From the NCBI GenBank assembly GCA_903936775.1, contig CAIZWU010000258.1, forward strand, positions 1-32,257: a stretch of 32,257 nt of DNA, in the 5' to 3' direction. The number at the start of each line of letters is the position of its first letter. The first letter of the stretch is position 1. Origin of the DNA: an uncultured bacterium. Lineage in GTDB: Bacteria > Verrucomicrobiota > Verrucomicrobiia > Verrucomicrobiales > V1-33. This document shows, piece by piece, positions 1-7,956 of the stretch. Under the pieces are notes generated by a model. That model was not told the DNA's origin and did not search any database. It saw nothing but the letters and a program-made list of their open reading frames with translations. The translations under genes were made by a program, and so were the position numbers.

Positions 1-26
1 GACCCGGCGCTCGTCATCCCCCTTCT

Positions 27-239
27 ATGCAATCCATCCACCTCCGGTCGGTTTTTCTTTCATTTAGACTGGCGGCCACGCCCTTGTCTGCCGCAGACCT
101 TCCGGTCCAGTCCCTTCCGCCGGACCCGATCAACCATGGCACCTTCAGGGTTTATTTTGAAAACGATCTCTTTGTCGGTCTCGCTGACCTTGAGCATTCC
201 GTTTTGATGCCGTGGGCAAATTACCGCGGGGCGGTATAA
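27..239 (+). pseudogene. Possible remnant of an LpxR/DUF2219-like outer-membrane protein gene
   Basis: A 70-codon frame starts with ATG at 27 and stops at 237-239. Its first ~23 residues look like a poor signal peptide ending near PLSAADLP. Residues 38-51 (GTFRVYFENDLFVG) resemble the start of the mature part of LpxR/DUF2219 lipid A deacylases, which begin with a strand of the form 'xxYFENDxFxGTDxxYTNG'. After that point the match decays (LADLEHSVLMPW in place of TDxxYTNGxxxSW) and the frame stops, whereas the family is normally about 300 residues. I read this as a decayed 5' fragment. It could equally be a chance reading frame; the evidence is one short stretch of similarity recalled from the family. 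Confidence 0.3.
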
Positions 240-283
240 TTTCTGGCCAGGGGAAAACATCCGCGTATCTTCCGGTTCCGTGA

Positions 284-292
284 TGCTATTTT
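284..292 (+). promoter_or_regulatory. Candidate extended -10 promoter element ahead of the antiporter gene
   Basis: The string TGCTATTTT (TG at 284-285, TATTTT at 287-292) fits an extended -10 element. No convincing -35 hexamer lies 16-18 bases upstream. The predicted transcription start would fall at about 299-300, on the ATG of the antiporter, implying a leaderless or near-leaderless message. Confidence 0.25.
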
Positions 293-299
293 TCCTGGG

Positions 300-2054
300 A
301 TGAATCATCTTGATCTGATCCTCACCCTGACTGGCGGCCTGGCCGCTGCCCTGGCTCTGGGCCTGTTGACCCGCCGGATCGGCCTCTCGCCGATTGTGGG
401 GTATCTGTTGGCGGGGATCCTGGTGGGACCCCACACGCCGGGTTTTGTGGCCAATAATGCTTTGGCCAAGGAGATGGCGGAGATCGGGGTGATTCTGCTG
501 ATGTTCGGGGTGGGGTTGAACTTTCACTTCAAGGAGCTGCTGGCAGTCAAACGCATCGCCATTCCCGGGGCGCTGGGACAAAGCGCGGCCGCCACTGGAC
601 TGGCCATGCTGCTGATGCGGGGCTTTGGCTGGAGCTGGGCGGAGGGTGCGGTCTTCGGTATGGCCATCGCGGTGGCCAGTACTGTGGTGCTCACCCGCGT
701 CCTCTCGGATAACAATCACCTGCACACCCGTACCGGGCACATCGCGATCGGATGGCTGGTGGTCGAGGATTTGCTCACGGTTTTTGTGCTGGTGCTGCTG
801 CCCGCCTTGTTCGGGCCGGGGGCTTCAGGGGGCTCCGGCGGGCTGGCCCTCGCCATGTTGTGGACCACGCTGAAAATCCTGGCCCTCGTCGGCTTCACCT
901 TTGTGGGCGGAGGCTGGGCCATTCCCCGGCTCCTCTCCTATATCGCCCGCACCGGATCGCGGGAACTGTTCACCCTTGCCGTGCTGGTGATTGCGCTGGG
1001 GATCGCGGTGGGCGCCACCAAGCTTTTTGGGGTCTCCATGGAGCTGGGCGCCTTCCTCGCCGGCATGGTGGTGGCCCGCTCGGAATTCAGCACCCGTGCC
1101 GCCACCGACGCCCTGCCCATGAAGGATGCCTTCGCAGTGCTGTTTTTTGTTTCCGTGGGCATGTTGTTTGATTTCCAGACCATGCTGGCCACGCCGGGCC
1201 TGATCCTGGCCACCATGGCCATCGTGATCGTGGGCAAACCGCTGGCTGCCATCCTGATCACGGCCGGTTTCGGTTATCCGCTGCGCACTGCTCTGGCCCT
1301 CGGAGCAGTGTTGGGACAGATCGGCGAGTTCTCCTTCATTGTCGGCACCATGGGGCGCAGTCTGGGCGTGCTGAGTGATCAGGCCTTCAATGCCCTCGTG
1401 GCCACAGCCCTCGTGTCCATCACCCTGACGCCATTGCTCTACCGTGCCGCGGGTCCGGCCGACCGCTGGGCGCGGCGCCGCCCCTGGCTGGCCCGGTTGG
1501 TGGCCGGCCGGAAGCAGCATGATGGCCCGGCTGCTGTGGCTACCCGGGAGCAGCACCATGCCATTGTGATCGGTTACGGTCCGGTGGGTCAGACCATGGT
1601 GCGCCTGCTGCGCGCCAATGAAATCGTGCCGGTCGTGCTGGAGATGAATCTGGATACGGTGCACCGCCTCCATGCCGAGGGCATCACGGCCCTGTTTGGC
1701 GATGCCACCCACCCTGAGACGCTGAGGCAAGCCGGCCTCGCTGATGCGCGGGTCCTGATTCTCACTTCTTCCGGTCCCGGCGCGCGGGATCTCATCATGG
1801 AAGCCCGCCGCCTCAATCCCGCCATCCCTATCATTGCCCGTACCGCCTACCTGCGCGAGGCCCATGAACTCACGAATGTCGGAGCCAATAGCGTTTTCTC
1901 CGGCGAAGGCGAGGTCGCCCTGTCCATGACCGAATATATTCTTCAAAACCTCAGCGCCACCCCCGAGCAGATCGACCGTGAAAGTGAGCGGATCCGCCGG
2001 GAACTCTTCGCCGCGCCGCCTCAAGCGGGGGCGCCCTCTCCTCCAGCGGCCTGA
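300..2054 (+). CDS. ybaL: YbaL/Kef-type cation:proton antiporter with C-terminal TrkA-N domain
   Basis: This 584-aa inner-membrane protein belongs to the CPA2 monovalent cation:proton antiporters and is expected to exchange K+ (or Na+) for H+. Residues 1-390 form a dozen or so hydrophobic segments. They include family-typical stretches such as SPIVGYLLAGILVGPHTPGF (about 30-49), IGVILLMFGVGL, and the block LGAFLAGMVVARSEF followed by DAFAVLFFVSVGMLFD. From about residue 420 a soluble Rossmann domain begins with AIVIGYGPVGQT, carrying the GxGxxG nucleotide-binding turn; this is the TrkA-N/RCK domain that gates Kef and YbaL proteins through NAD(H) or a nucleotide. Length is close to E. coli YbaL (558 aa). 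The ATG at 300 fits the family N-terminus (MNHLDLILTLTGGL). There is no Shine-Dalgarno. The last 34 bases overlap the convergent Lnt-like gene. The ion and the regulating ligand are inferred from the family only. Confidence 0.9.
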   Translation: MNHLDLILTLTGGLAAALALGLLTRRIGLSPIVGYLLAGILVGPHTPGFVANNALAKEMAEIGVILLMFGVGLNFHFKELLAVKRIAIPGALGQSAAATGLAMLLMRGFGWSWAEGAVFGMAIAVASTVVLTRVLSDNNHLHTRTGHIAIGWLVVEDLLTVFVLVLLPALFGPGASGGSGGLALAMLWTTLKILALVGFTFVGGGWAIPRLLSYIARTGSRELFTLAVLVIALGIAVGATKLFGVSMELGAFLAGMVVARSEFSTRAATDALPMKDAFAVLFFVSVGMLFDFQTMLATPGLILATMAIVIVGKPLAAILITAGFGYPLRTALALGAVLGQIGEFSFIVGTMGRSLGVLSDQAFNALVATALVSITLTPLLYRAAGPADRWARRRPWLARLVAGRKQHDGPAAVATREQHHAIVIGYGPVGQTMVRLLRANEIVPVVLEMNLDTVHRLHAEGITALFGDATHPETLRQAGLADARVLILTSSGPGARDLIMEARRLNPAIPIIARTAYLREAHELTNVGANSVFSGEGEVALSMTEYILQNLSATPEQIDRESERIRRELFAAPPQAGAPSPPAA

Positions 2055-3445
2055 GCGGGAAGGGGGAGGGCCAGACGGTGCCGGTTGTCGATGAAGCTGA
2101 CGGTGAGAGCCCAAAGGAGCATCGCGGTGGCAGGGTAGATGGCCCAAGGCGCGGGATACCGGTCCCACGGGAGGCGGGCAGTGGCGCTGAGGGGGATTTC
2201 CGCGGAGACGATTTCGCCATCCCCCGGCAGAGCCCCGGAGGCCAGGATACGGCCCTGGGAATCAAGGAATTGGGAGATGCCGCTGCTGGCGAGCCGGATG
2301 ACGGGAACGCCGTATTCTGCCGCGCGGGTGGCGGCGAGGCGGGCGGAGAGCCAATGCTGATGAGGTCCCCAGGTCTGCAGATCCAGGGTGGGAATGATGA
2401 GGGCCTGCATCTGTTGGGAGGCGAGGGGATCGGTGACCATCCGGTAGTTTTGATCGTAACAGATGCAGATGCCGAGCTTGCCCCAAGGGGATGGCCAGAC
2501 GGTTTGGGTGGTGGCGGGTTCGCCGTCGTCGAAGAATTGGATGGGCATGGCCTTGGACTGGCGGTGCTGGACCGTGCCGTCCGGGCCGATGACAAAGGCG
2601 GTATTGTGGTAAGCGGGCTCGCGATGGCGGTTCTGGCGGCCGCGGAGGTAGTCCTTGCCGCCGGCGATGAGATAAACCTGGTGCTGCTGGCACCAGCGCA
2701 TGAAATCCTCCGGGACAGGGCCGCTGAAACTGTATTCGGGCAGGACAAAGAGGGCCGTGCCGGGATGCGCGGTGCGGGCGGCTTCGAGGCCTTCCAGGAG
2801 TTGCTCCGGCAGGGCTTCTTCAAATTGCACGCCGGTGATCCTGACCGATCCGGCGGGGATGACGGGACGCTGGCCGGTCAGCAGGATCAGGGGCAGGAGG
2901 AAGGCGGTGGCGAGGGCCGTGCGGTGATTCAATAATACGATCGCGGTGCCAGCCATCACGATGAGAGCCCCGCTGCCGTAGACGCCAAGGGATTGGAAGA
3001 GCCAGCCCATGTCTGCGGCGGGCAGGGCGAAGCCGGGGGTGAGCCAGGCAAACCGCAACATCCACATTTCGGTGCGGAAAAACTCGAATCCCATCCAGAG
3101 CACCGGGGCGAGGACAATGGTCCAGACGATGCCGCCCTTCCGGTGGATGACATGCAGGGTGCCGGTGAAAAAACCGGTCCACATGGCGAGGGTGAGCCAC
3201 AGGGGGATGGCCATGGATTTGAAGATGCCGGTGAGGAACCAGAGTTGCGGCACGGCCACCAGCAGGGCCGCCCCGATCCCGGCGTAGAAGGCGCGCCGGG
3301 CGGTCCGGGCGCGGACCAAGGCACAGAGCCCCACCGCCCAGCCGGCAGTGAGCCAGACGGATCCGGGATGCTCCAGCCGCAAGGCCGCGTGATAACACAC
3401 GGCAGACAGCACCATCAACAGGAGCAGGGGGAGGCGGGGGACCAT
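2021..3445 (-). CDS. lnt: Apolipoprotein N-acyltransferase-like protein (Lnt/CN-hydrolase family)
   Basis: Lnt moves an acyl chain from phospholipid to the N-terminal cysteine of lipoproteins, on the periplasmic face of the inner membrane. Of 474 aa, roughly the first 190 are hydrophobic with five or six membrane spans. A nitrilase-fold domain (about 200-425) follows, then a last membrane segment (about 433-452, WAIYPATAMLLWALTVSFI). The Glu-Lys-Cys catalytic set is visible as E237 in FVLPEYSF, K298 in RQSKAMP and C329 in GICICYDQNY. The conserved block around residues 364-384, with ARLAATRAAEYGVPVIR, also matches Lnt. It is somewhat shorter than E. coli Lnt (512 aa), and the 'PFGE' segment after the lysine reads QFFDDGEP, so a related N-acyltransferase is possible. 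It is the last gene of a minus-strand run with KdsD and an LptA-like protein. The ATG at 3445 lacks a Shine-Dalgarno, and the 3' end overlaps the antiporter gene. Confidence 0.75.
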   Translation of the reverse strand: MVPRLPLLLLMVLSAVCYHAALRLEHPGSVWLTAGWAVGLCALVRARTARRAFYAGIGAALLVAVPQLWFLTGIFKSMAIPLWLTLAMWTGFFTGTLHVIHRKGGIVWTIVLAPVLWMGFEFFRTEMWMLRFAWLTPGFALPAADMGWLFQSLGVYGSGALIVMAGTAIVLLNHRTALATAFLLPLILLTGQRPVIPAGSVRITGVQFEEALPEQLLEGLEAARTAHPGTALFVLPEYSFSGPVPEDFMRWCQQHQVYLIAGGKDYLRGRQNRHREPAYHNTAFVIGPDGTVQHRQSKAMPIQFFDDGEPATTQTVWPSPWGKLGICICYDQNYRMVTDPLASQQMQALIIPTLDLQTWGPHQHWLSARLAATRAAEYGVPVIRLASSGISQFLDSQGRILASGALPGDGEIVSAEIPLSATARLPWDRYPAPWAIYPATAMLLWALTVSFIDNRHRLALPLPAQAAGGEGAPA

Positions 3446-3490
3446 GATGGAGCTGCGGGCCGGAGGATAGGCAAGACCACGAATGACTAA

Positions 3491-3530
3491 CTGCCGGGAC
3501 GGCAGACCCTATCCATAGAACCCCCGGGGG
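3491..3530 (-). terminator. Candidate hairpins between kdsD and the lnt-like gene
   Basis: Bases 3491-3505 read CTGCCGGGACGGCAG, a 6-bp stem with a 3-base loop. Bases 3521-3530 (CCCCCGGGGG) are a perfect palindrome. Both lie in the 123-base gap after the kdsD stop. There is no clear U-run, so this could be a weak terminator, a processing or attenuation structure, or chance in GC-rich DNA. Confidence 0.3.
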
Positions 3531-3568
3531 AGGTTTCCGTTCAATTTTCAGCGGTGGGGATCCGGGAG

Positions 3569-4597
3569 TTAGAGAATCCGGTGCCGGCTGAGATCCTGGG
3601 TATCGACCAGGCCGACCGGGTGGTTTTCCTGGTTGAGGACCACCAGTTCGTCCACGGGATGGCGCTCGAGGAGATTGAGGAGCTCGGCGGCGAGTTTGCT
3701 GGCCTGGATGGTGATCGGGCCGGGGGTCATGAATTGACGGACGGGTTCGCCGGCCAGATTGGGATTGGTCTCGAAGGCCCGGGCGAAGTCGCCCTGGGTG
3801 AAGATGCCGGCGAGGGTGTTGTCCGGATTTGTCAGGATCACGCAGCCGGCCCGGCAACGGCCCATGGTGCGGATGGCTTCGCGGACGGTGGCATCCGGGG
3901 CGACAAGGGGGAGCCGGTCGCCGGTGCGCATGATGTCTGAGACGAGTGTCAGGAGTGCGCGGCCGAGACTGCCGCCGGGATGGAGCAGGGCGAAGTCGCC
4001 GGGCTGGAAGCCCCGGGCTTCGAGCAGGACCATGGCGAGGGCATCGCCGAGGACCAGCATGACGGTGCTGCTGCTGGTGGGGGCCAGATTGAGGGGGCAG
4101 GCTTCGCGCTGGACGCTGACGTCGAGGACCAGATCGGCGGCTTGGGCGAGGGTGCTCTGGAGGCCACCGGTGAGGGCGATCAGGCGGCATTGCTGGCGCT
4201 TGAGGTGGGGCAGGAGGTTGAGGATTTCATCGGTCTCGCCGCTGTAACTGAGGGTGAGGATCACATCACCCGGGGCGACCAGTCCGAGATCGCCGTGGAG
4301 GGCGTCCTGGGCGTTGAGAACCACGGTGGGGGAGCCGGTGCTGTTCAGGGTGGCGGCGATTTTGTTGGCGATGTTGCCGGATTTGCCGACCCCGCAGATG
4401 ACGATTTTCCGGCCGGCGCTGACGGTGGAGCGGAGGAGTTCCACGGCGTCGATGAATGACTGGCCAATCCGCCCGGACAGACGTTGAACCTCGGCGATTT
4501 CGAGGTCGATCACGGTGCGGGCTTTGGTGAGGTAATCCACGGATGGAATGATGCGGGGTAAATGATGGAGAGAGGGAAGGCGGGGCAGCGCCTTCAC
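3569..4597 (-). CDS. kdsD: Arabinose-5-phosphate isomerase, KpsF/GutQ/KdsD family (SIS + 2 CBS)
   Basis: KdsD converts D-ribulose 5-phosphate to D-arabinose 5-phosphate, the first step towards Kdo for LPS, in the cytoplasm. Of 342 aa, the SIS domain spans about 50-200 and two CBS domains about 221-280 and 288-342. Active-site positions known from the family are visible: K72 in GVGKSGNIA, H101 in LHGDLG, E121 in SGETDE, E165 in REACPLNLAPTSS and H206 in LHPGGSLGR. The usual 'HPxEAxHGDLG' is NAQDALHGDLG here, so the first His is replaced. The longest frame opens with GTG at 4597. Family members usually begin near DYL, so the in-frame GTG at 4540 (Val20-Asp-Tyr-Leu) is a serious alternative; neither has a Shine-Dalgarno. 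It lies downstream of the LptA-like gene, echoing the kdsD-lptA neighbourhood of Gram-negative bacteria. Confidence 0.9.
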   Translation of the reverse strand: MKALPRLPSLHHLPRIIPSVDYLTKARTVIDLEIAEVQRLSGRIGQSFIDAVELLRSTVSAGRKIVICGVGKSGNIANKIAATLNSTGSPTVVLNAQDALHGDLGLVAPGDVILTLSYSGETDEILNLLPHLKRQQCRLIALTGGLQSTLAQAADLVLDVSVQREACPLNLAPTSSSTVMLVLGDALAMVLLEARGFQPGDFALLHPGGSLGRALLTLVSDIMRTGDRLPLVAPDATVREAIRTMGRCRAGCVILTNPDNTLAGIFTQGDFARAFETNPNLAGEPVRQFMTPGPITIQASKLAAELLNLLERHPVDELVVLNQENHPVGLVDTQDLSRHRIL

Positions 4598-4718
4598 CTG
4601 CGATGATTCATGGCACTCAAACGTGGCTAAGCGGGAACCTGGACTGCCAAATCCACCGGTTGCATCCGATGGCCGCGTTCAGGCGAGCCATCCTGGCCGG
4701 CTGCTTGGTGCGTGCTGG

Positions 4719-6794
4719 CTAACCGCCAATGATGGTGCGGTTCGGGCCATCGGTGCGGAGACGGCCATCCGTGAACATATACATTTTGGTGGAGGGATCG
4801 GTGGAAATGTGGGCTTTGCCCGTTTCCTGGATCTTCGGCCAATCGGAGAGGGTGATCTCGCCGGTTTTGAGGTTGTAGCTGGCACGGCCGGCACTGGCCA
4901 TCTGGCCGGGGCCGTTGGCGGTGTCCTGGGTGCGCATCAGGACGTTGCCGGTGGCTTCGACCCGCTCCATGCCGCCGCCGCCCTTTTTCATGAAAACCTC
5001 GACCCGTTCCGCCCGGAGTCTCATGGCGGCGCTATTCAGTTCGACTTTTCCGGTGAAGATGACTTTGTTATTGGCTTGGTCGTAATCCGCCTGGCGGTCG
5101 GATTGTACGTCGATTTTGCCACTGGCAGGGGCATTGAATTCGGGCAGGCGGTCCGGCATTTTTTCCGGGGTGGCGGGCATCAGGTCGGTGCTGATCTCAA
5201 TGGGCAGTTCGGGAGCGAGATCGGTCACGGTTTTTTTCGCAGCCTTTTTGGCCGTGGCCGCGACACTCCGGAAGGTGGAGACCGTTTCGGCGGGGATCTG
5301 GTCAATCACCGCGGTCGCGGCAGTGGCGATCGTGGAGGGCAGCTCGGTATTCAGCTGGCCGCTGGCGGTGGTGACGTTACCGGCGGCTTCCGCGAGGGAG
5401 CGGACAAAGGCGCGCTCGCGATCGGAGAGGTCATTTTCGTCAGCGGTTTTGGTGATTTCCTGCTCCAGAGAGGAATGGTCAGAAGTGACTGCTTTGGAAG
5501 GGAGGGGTGCTTCGATCTCCTGGGCGGGCCTGGTTTCGGTTTGGGGCGCTTCCGGCGTGGTATTGACGGAGAGTTCCGGGGCGGGAAGGGCTGGTTCGTC
5601 CAACAAGGTTGCTTCCGGAGCGGACTCCTTGGACGGGTTGTTGACGGCCAGGCTGAGACTGGCGGGGACGCTGTGGGAGAAGGTGGGTTCTTCCGGGATG
5701 TCGACGGGGCTGGTGGAGGCCAGTGGGTCGGAAGGCTGGAAATTCTGCAGGGCGAGGGGTTGGGGAGCAATTTCCGGGGCAGGGGCCGCCGCGTGGTAGG
5801 CGACGATGCCGTTGGCACCACGGATAGCTGGCAGTTCTTGAGCAAACGTATCCGACGAGTCGCTGGGCCCAGCGCTGCGGGTGGTCAAGGAATAGCCGGC
5901 GGGTTTTACGGGAGTGGCAGTGGTTTCCCGGGCGCTTTCGGCGGGCTGGAACTTGTGGCCTTCGGCAGCGCGTGGCGCGATGGCGGGGACAAAAGCGGTT
6001 TGCACCGGCCGGGTGGTCGGGGGCACCGGTGGCTGCGGGAGCCCTTCCTCCAAGGAATGACGGGCGGCCATCACGTCCACAAAGTGACTGGAATCGGCAG
6101 GTTGGAGTCCGGTTGGGGCCGGGGCGATATCCGGAACCGGCACCGGAGCGCCGAAGAAGTGAAATCCGCCGCCGGAAACCGGTGGAGTGAGGTCAGGCAG
6201 GCCAGAATGGGTGGCCGACGTGGCTGCTGCCACCACGACCGTAGCGGTGGGGACTTTCTTCGAGGCGATTGGTGCGGGTTTGCTGCCAACGGAAGAGGGG
6301 GCGGATGCCGTGCGGGAGGCGATAGCGGGCTGCGGATCGGTTTTTGCGGAAAGGGCGGGGGACTTGCTCCTGGAGGTGGTGGGGAGGGTCTTGGCCAGTT
6401 GCGTTTTGGGCGCTGGCTTGGCGGGGGGCGGCGTGGCTTTGGTTTTGGTGGAAGCTACTGCTTTGGTGGAAGCTACTGCTTTGGTGGATGTTCCGGTGGT
6501 GCCGGGTTTTGTGACCGTTTTGGCGGTGGCAGTTTTAACTGCCGCGGGTTTGGCGCTGGTTTTGGTGGAAGCGGTTACCTTGGGTTTCGCTGGAGAGGAG
6601 ACCGGGATGGGCTTCGGTTTTGCTTTTGCCGCCCCCCCGGGTTGGGCGATTTTCTTGGGCGCGGGGATCACATAGGCTCCGCTTGGCACGCTGCCATATC
6701 CGAAGCGCGGCTGCGGGGATTGGGCATCCAGTGCCCCGGCAGTGGCCAAAAGGATGCAAAAATGGGTGAGGAGCAGGCTGGGCTGGATTTTCAC
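4719..6794 (-). CDS. Secreted OstA/LptA-domain protein with a very long Ala/Pro/Thr/Lys-rich spacer
   Basis: This 691-aa protein has a signal peptide (MKIQPSLLLTHFCILLATAGALDA, cleavage near residue 24). Some 530 residues of low-complexity sequence follow: first Lys/Thr/Ala/Pro-rich with repeated ASTK units, then acidic/Pro-rich, with a possible helical stretch around ENDLSDRERAFVRSLAEAAG. Only residues 559-691 form a recognisable domain. It starts GKIDVQSDRQADYDQANNKV and continues with FTGKVELNSAAMRLRAERVEVF and VEATGNVLMRTQD, the beta-strand pattern of OstA/LptA. LptA (about 180 aa) bridges the periplasm in LPS transport. The setting next to kdsD supports an LPS role, but a plain LptA would lack the spacer, so function is inferred from the domain. 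The start codon is GTG. It could also be an LptC- or LptD-like fragment. Confidence 0.75.
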   Translation of the reverse strand: MKIQPSLLLTHFCILLATAGALDAQSPQPRFGYGSVPSGAYVIPAPKKIAQPGGAAKAKPKPIPVSSPAKPKVTASTKTSAKPAAVKTATAKTVTKPGTTGTSTKAVASTKAVASTKTKATPPPAKPAPKTQLAKTLPTTSRSKSPALSAKTDPQPAIASRTASAPSSVGSKPAPIASKKVPTATVVVAAATSATHSGLPDLTPPVSGGGFHFFGAPVPVPDIAPAPTGLQPADSSHFVDVMAARHSLEEGLPQPPVPPTTRPVQTAFVPAIAPRAAEGHKFQPAESARETTATPVKPAGYSLTTRSAGPSDSSDTFAQELPAIRGANGIVAYHAAAPAPEIAPQPLALQNFQPSDPLASTSPVDIPEEPTFSHSVPASLSLAVNNPSKESAPEATLLDEPALPAPELSVNTTPEAPQTETRPAQEIEAPLPSKAVTSDHSSLEQEITKTADENDLSDRERAFVRSLAEAAGNVTTASGQLNTELPSTIATAATAVIDQIPAETVSTFRSVAATAKKAAKKTVTDLAPELPIEISTDLMPATPEKMPDRLPEFNAPASGKIDVQSDRQADYDQANNKVIFTGKVELNSAAMRLRAERVEVFMKKGGGGMERVEATGNVLMRTQDTANGPGQMASAGRASYNLKTGEITLSDWPKIQETGKAHISTDPSTKMYMFTDGRLRTDGPNRTIIGG
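6444..6488 (-). repeat. 18-bp tandem repeat (2.5 units) inside the LptA-like spacer
   Basis: On the plus strand TTTGGTGGAAGCTACTGC occurs at 6444-6461 and again at 6462-6479, followed by a half unit TTTGGTGGA at 6480-6488. In the protein this gives back-to-back STKAVA units. The copies are identical at DNA level, which points to recent slippage or duplication. Confidence 0.85.
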
Positions 6795-6800
6795 CTGGCC

Positions 6801-6829
6801 AGTATGAGCTGCAATTTCTGAAATATCAA
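6801..6829 (-). promoter_or_regulatory. Candidate sigma70-like promoter for the LptA-like gene
   Basis: On the minus strand TTGATA (6829-6824) and CATACT (6806-6801) are separated by exactly 17 bases, matching -35 in 5/6 and -10 in 4/6 positions. The surrounding gap (6795-6948) is clearly AT-richer than the genes. The predicted start falls at about 6794, on the GTG start codon, which would make the message leaderless. Confidence 0.35.
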
Positions 6830-6948
6830 CAAAACTTAATAATTTGAGTTGTTTTCGAGACTCGGCGGGATTTGCTCCATAAAACCGCCATCCAAAAGGC
6901 TTGCCTGATATTTTCCAGAGTCCGCGGGAATTCTCATTTTAGGAGCAA

Positions 6949-7905
6949 TCAAGCAGCCCACCACGCTTTGAGTTTGGCCAAATCGTGGGCAGCGGCCTGA
7001 TGGGCGAGCCGGATTTCGGCGGCGTTGGTGATTTTTTCCGCTTTGAGGTATTCAATGTGCAGACTGACGGGGCCGGCAAAGCCGCTGTCCCGGAGCAGCT
7101 TGGCGTATTCGGGACCAGCGGCCATGCCATCGCCCAGGGGACAGGTCTCGGGTTTGAGCCGGCTGGCCCAATTGAAATCCTTGAAGTAGGCGGCTCCGAT
7201 CCGGGGACGGGCGAGGTGATACTGGATGGGCCACGAGGTGCCGCCGACCACGGTGGCGTGCATGATATCGTAGGCAAATCCCCAGTCTTCCGTGGGATAG
7301 TCCCGCATCACCGACTCCAAGTCCCAAATGGAGGCTCCGACGTAGTGCGGCCCATTGTGGTTTTGGGACAGCGGCCGGATCCCGAGTTCGCGGCTCAGCA
7401 TGAGGAGATCTTTGACCTTGGTGCGGATTTCGTCCAACTGTGGTGGGAGGGGCTTTTTGAGGTCATACTGATACCAATTCATCCGGAAATATTTCACGCC
7501 GAGCTTCGCCGCGGTCCGCAGCACGGTTTCGGTATGCTGGTCTGCGGAGACGGCGTTGATCCCGGAAGTCAGGATGGTGAGCTTCAGGTTTGCTTTTTGG
7601 AGAGCCTCGACAAAGGCGGGCAGATCTTCCGCTGCCCGCTCCGGCACGACATGGCCGCCAAGCCGGATGGGGGCTTCCACTCCGGCAAACCCCAGGGCCG
7701 CCACGTGTTCCGCCAGGGCGGGGGGCTCCATCCCGATGAGATGTTTGGTAAAGAGGCAGAAGTCCGGCAGGGCCGGTTTCACGGCAGTGGAGGGAGGCTG
7801 GGCTTCAGCTGTCAGGTTTCCGGTGAGGCTGATCGCCCCAAGTTTGGCGGATTGTTGTAGAAACGAGCGCCGGGAGAAGGTGGAGGAGAAAGACGGAGGG
7901 TTCAT
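6949..7905 (-). CDS. Tat-exported sugar phosphate isomerase/epimerase-like TIM-barrel protein
   Basis: The N-terminus carries a twin-arginine signal (SRRSFLQQSAKLGAISL, residues 11-27), so the folded protein is exported. The rest (about 45-318) has the look of the AP-endonuclease-2/xylose-isomerase-like TIM barrel: LGFAGVEAPIRLGGHVVPE near the start, then KLTILTSGINA, KYFRMNWYQYDLKKP, LSQNHNGPHYVG, WGFAYDIMHATVVGG and AAYFKDFNWA, with the acidic and histidine residues expected of a metal site. At 318 aa it is normal length. Exported members are frequent in PVC bacteria and act on unphosphorylated sugars, keto sugars or cyclitols; the substrate here is unknown. It follows the alpha/beta-hydrolase gene on the same strand after a gap of about 50 bases, so the two may be co-transcribed. 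The ATG at 7905 is preceded by a pyrimidine-rich stretch instead of a Shine-Dalgarno. Confidence 0.8.
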   Translation of the reverse strand: MNPPSFSSTFSRRSFLQQSAKLGAISLTGNLTAEAQPPSTAVKPALPDFCLFTKHLIGMEPPALAEHVAALGFAGVEAPIRLGGHVVPERAAEDLPAFVEALQKANLKLTILTSGINAVSADQHTETVLRTAAKLGVKYFRMNWYQYDLKKPLPPQLDEIRTKVKDLLMLSRELGIRPLSQNHNGPHYVGASIWDLESVMRDYPTEDWGFAYDIMHATVVGGTSWPIQYHLARPRIGAAYFKDFNWASRLKPETCPLGDGMAAGPEYAKLLRDSGFAGPVSLHIEYLKAEKITNAAEIRLAHQAAAHDLAKLKAWWAA

Positions 7906-7956
7906 GGGGAAAAGTGAGGGAGTCGAAATGAAAGGGTTGAAGCATCCGGGTGCCTC

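Noticed and set aside
825..2168. 447-codon minus-strand frame under the antiporter gene
   Set aside because: The antiporter frame is fully supported by homology; this shadow is His/Gly/Gln-rich without recognisable features.
4623..6821. 732-codon plus-strand frame opposite the LptA-like gene
   Set aside because: The product is Gly-rich nonsense with no domain, while the minus strand has a signal peptide and an OstA domain.
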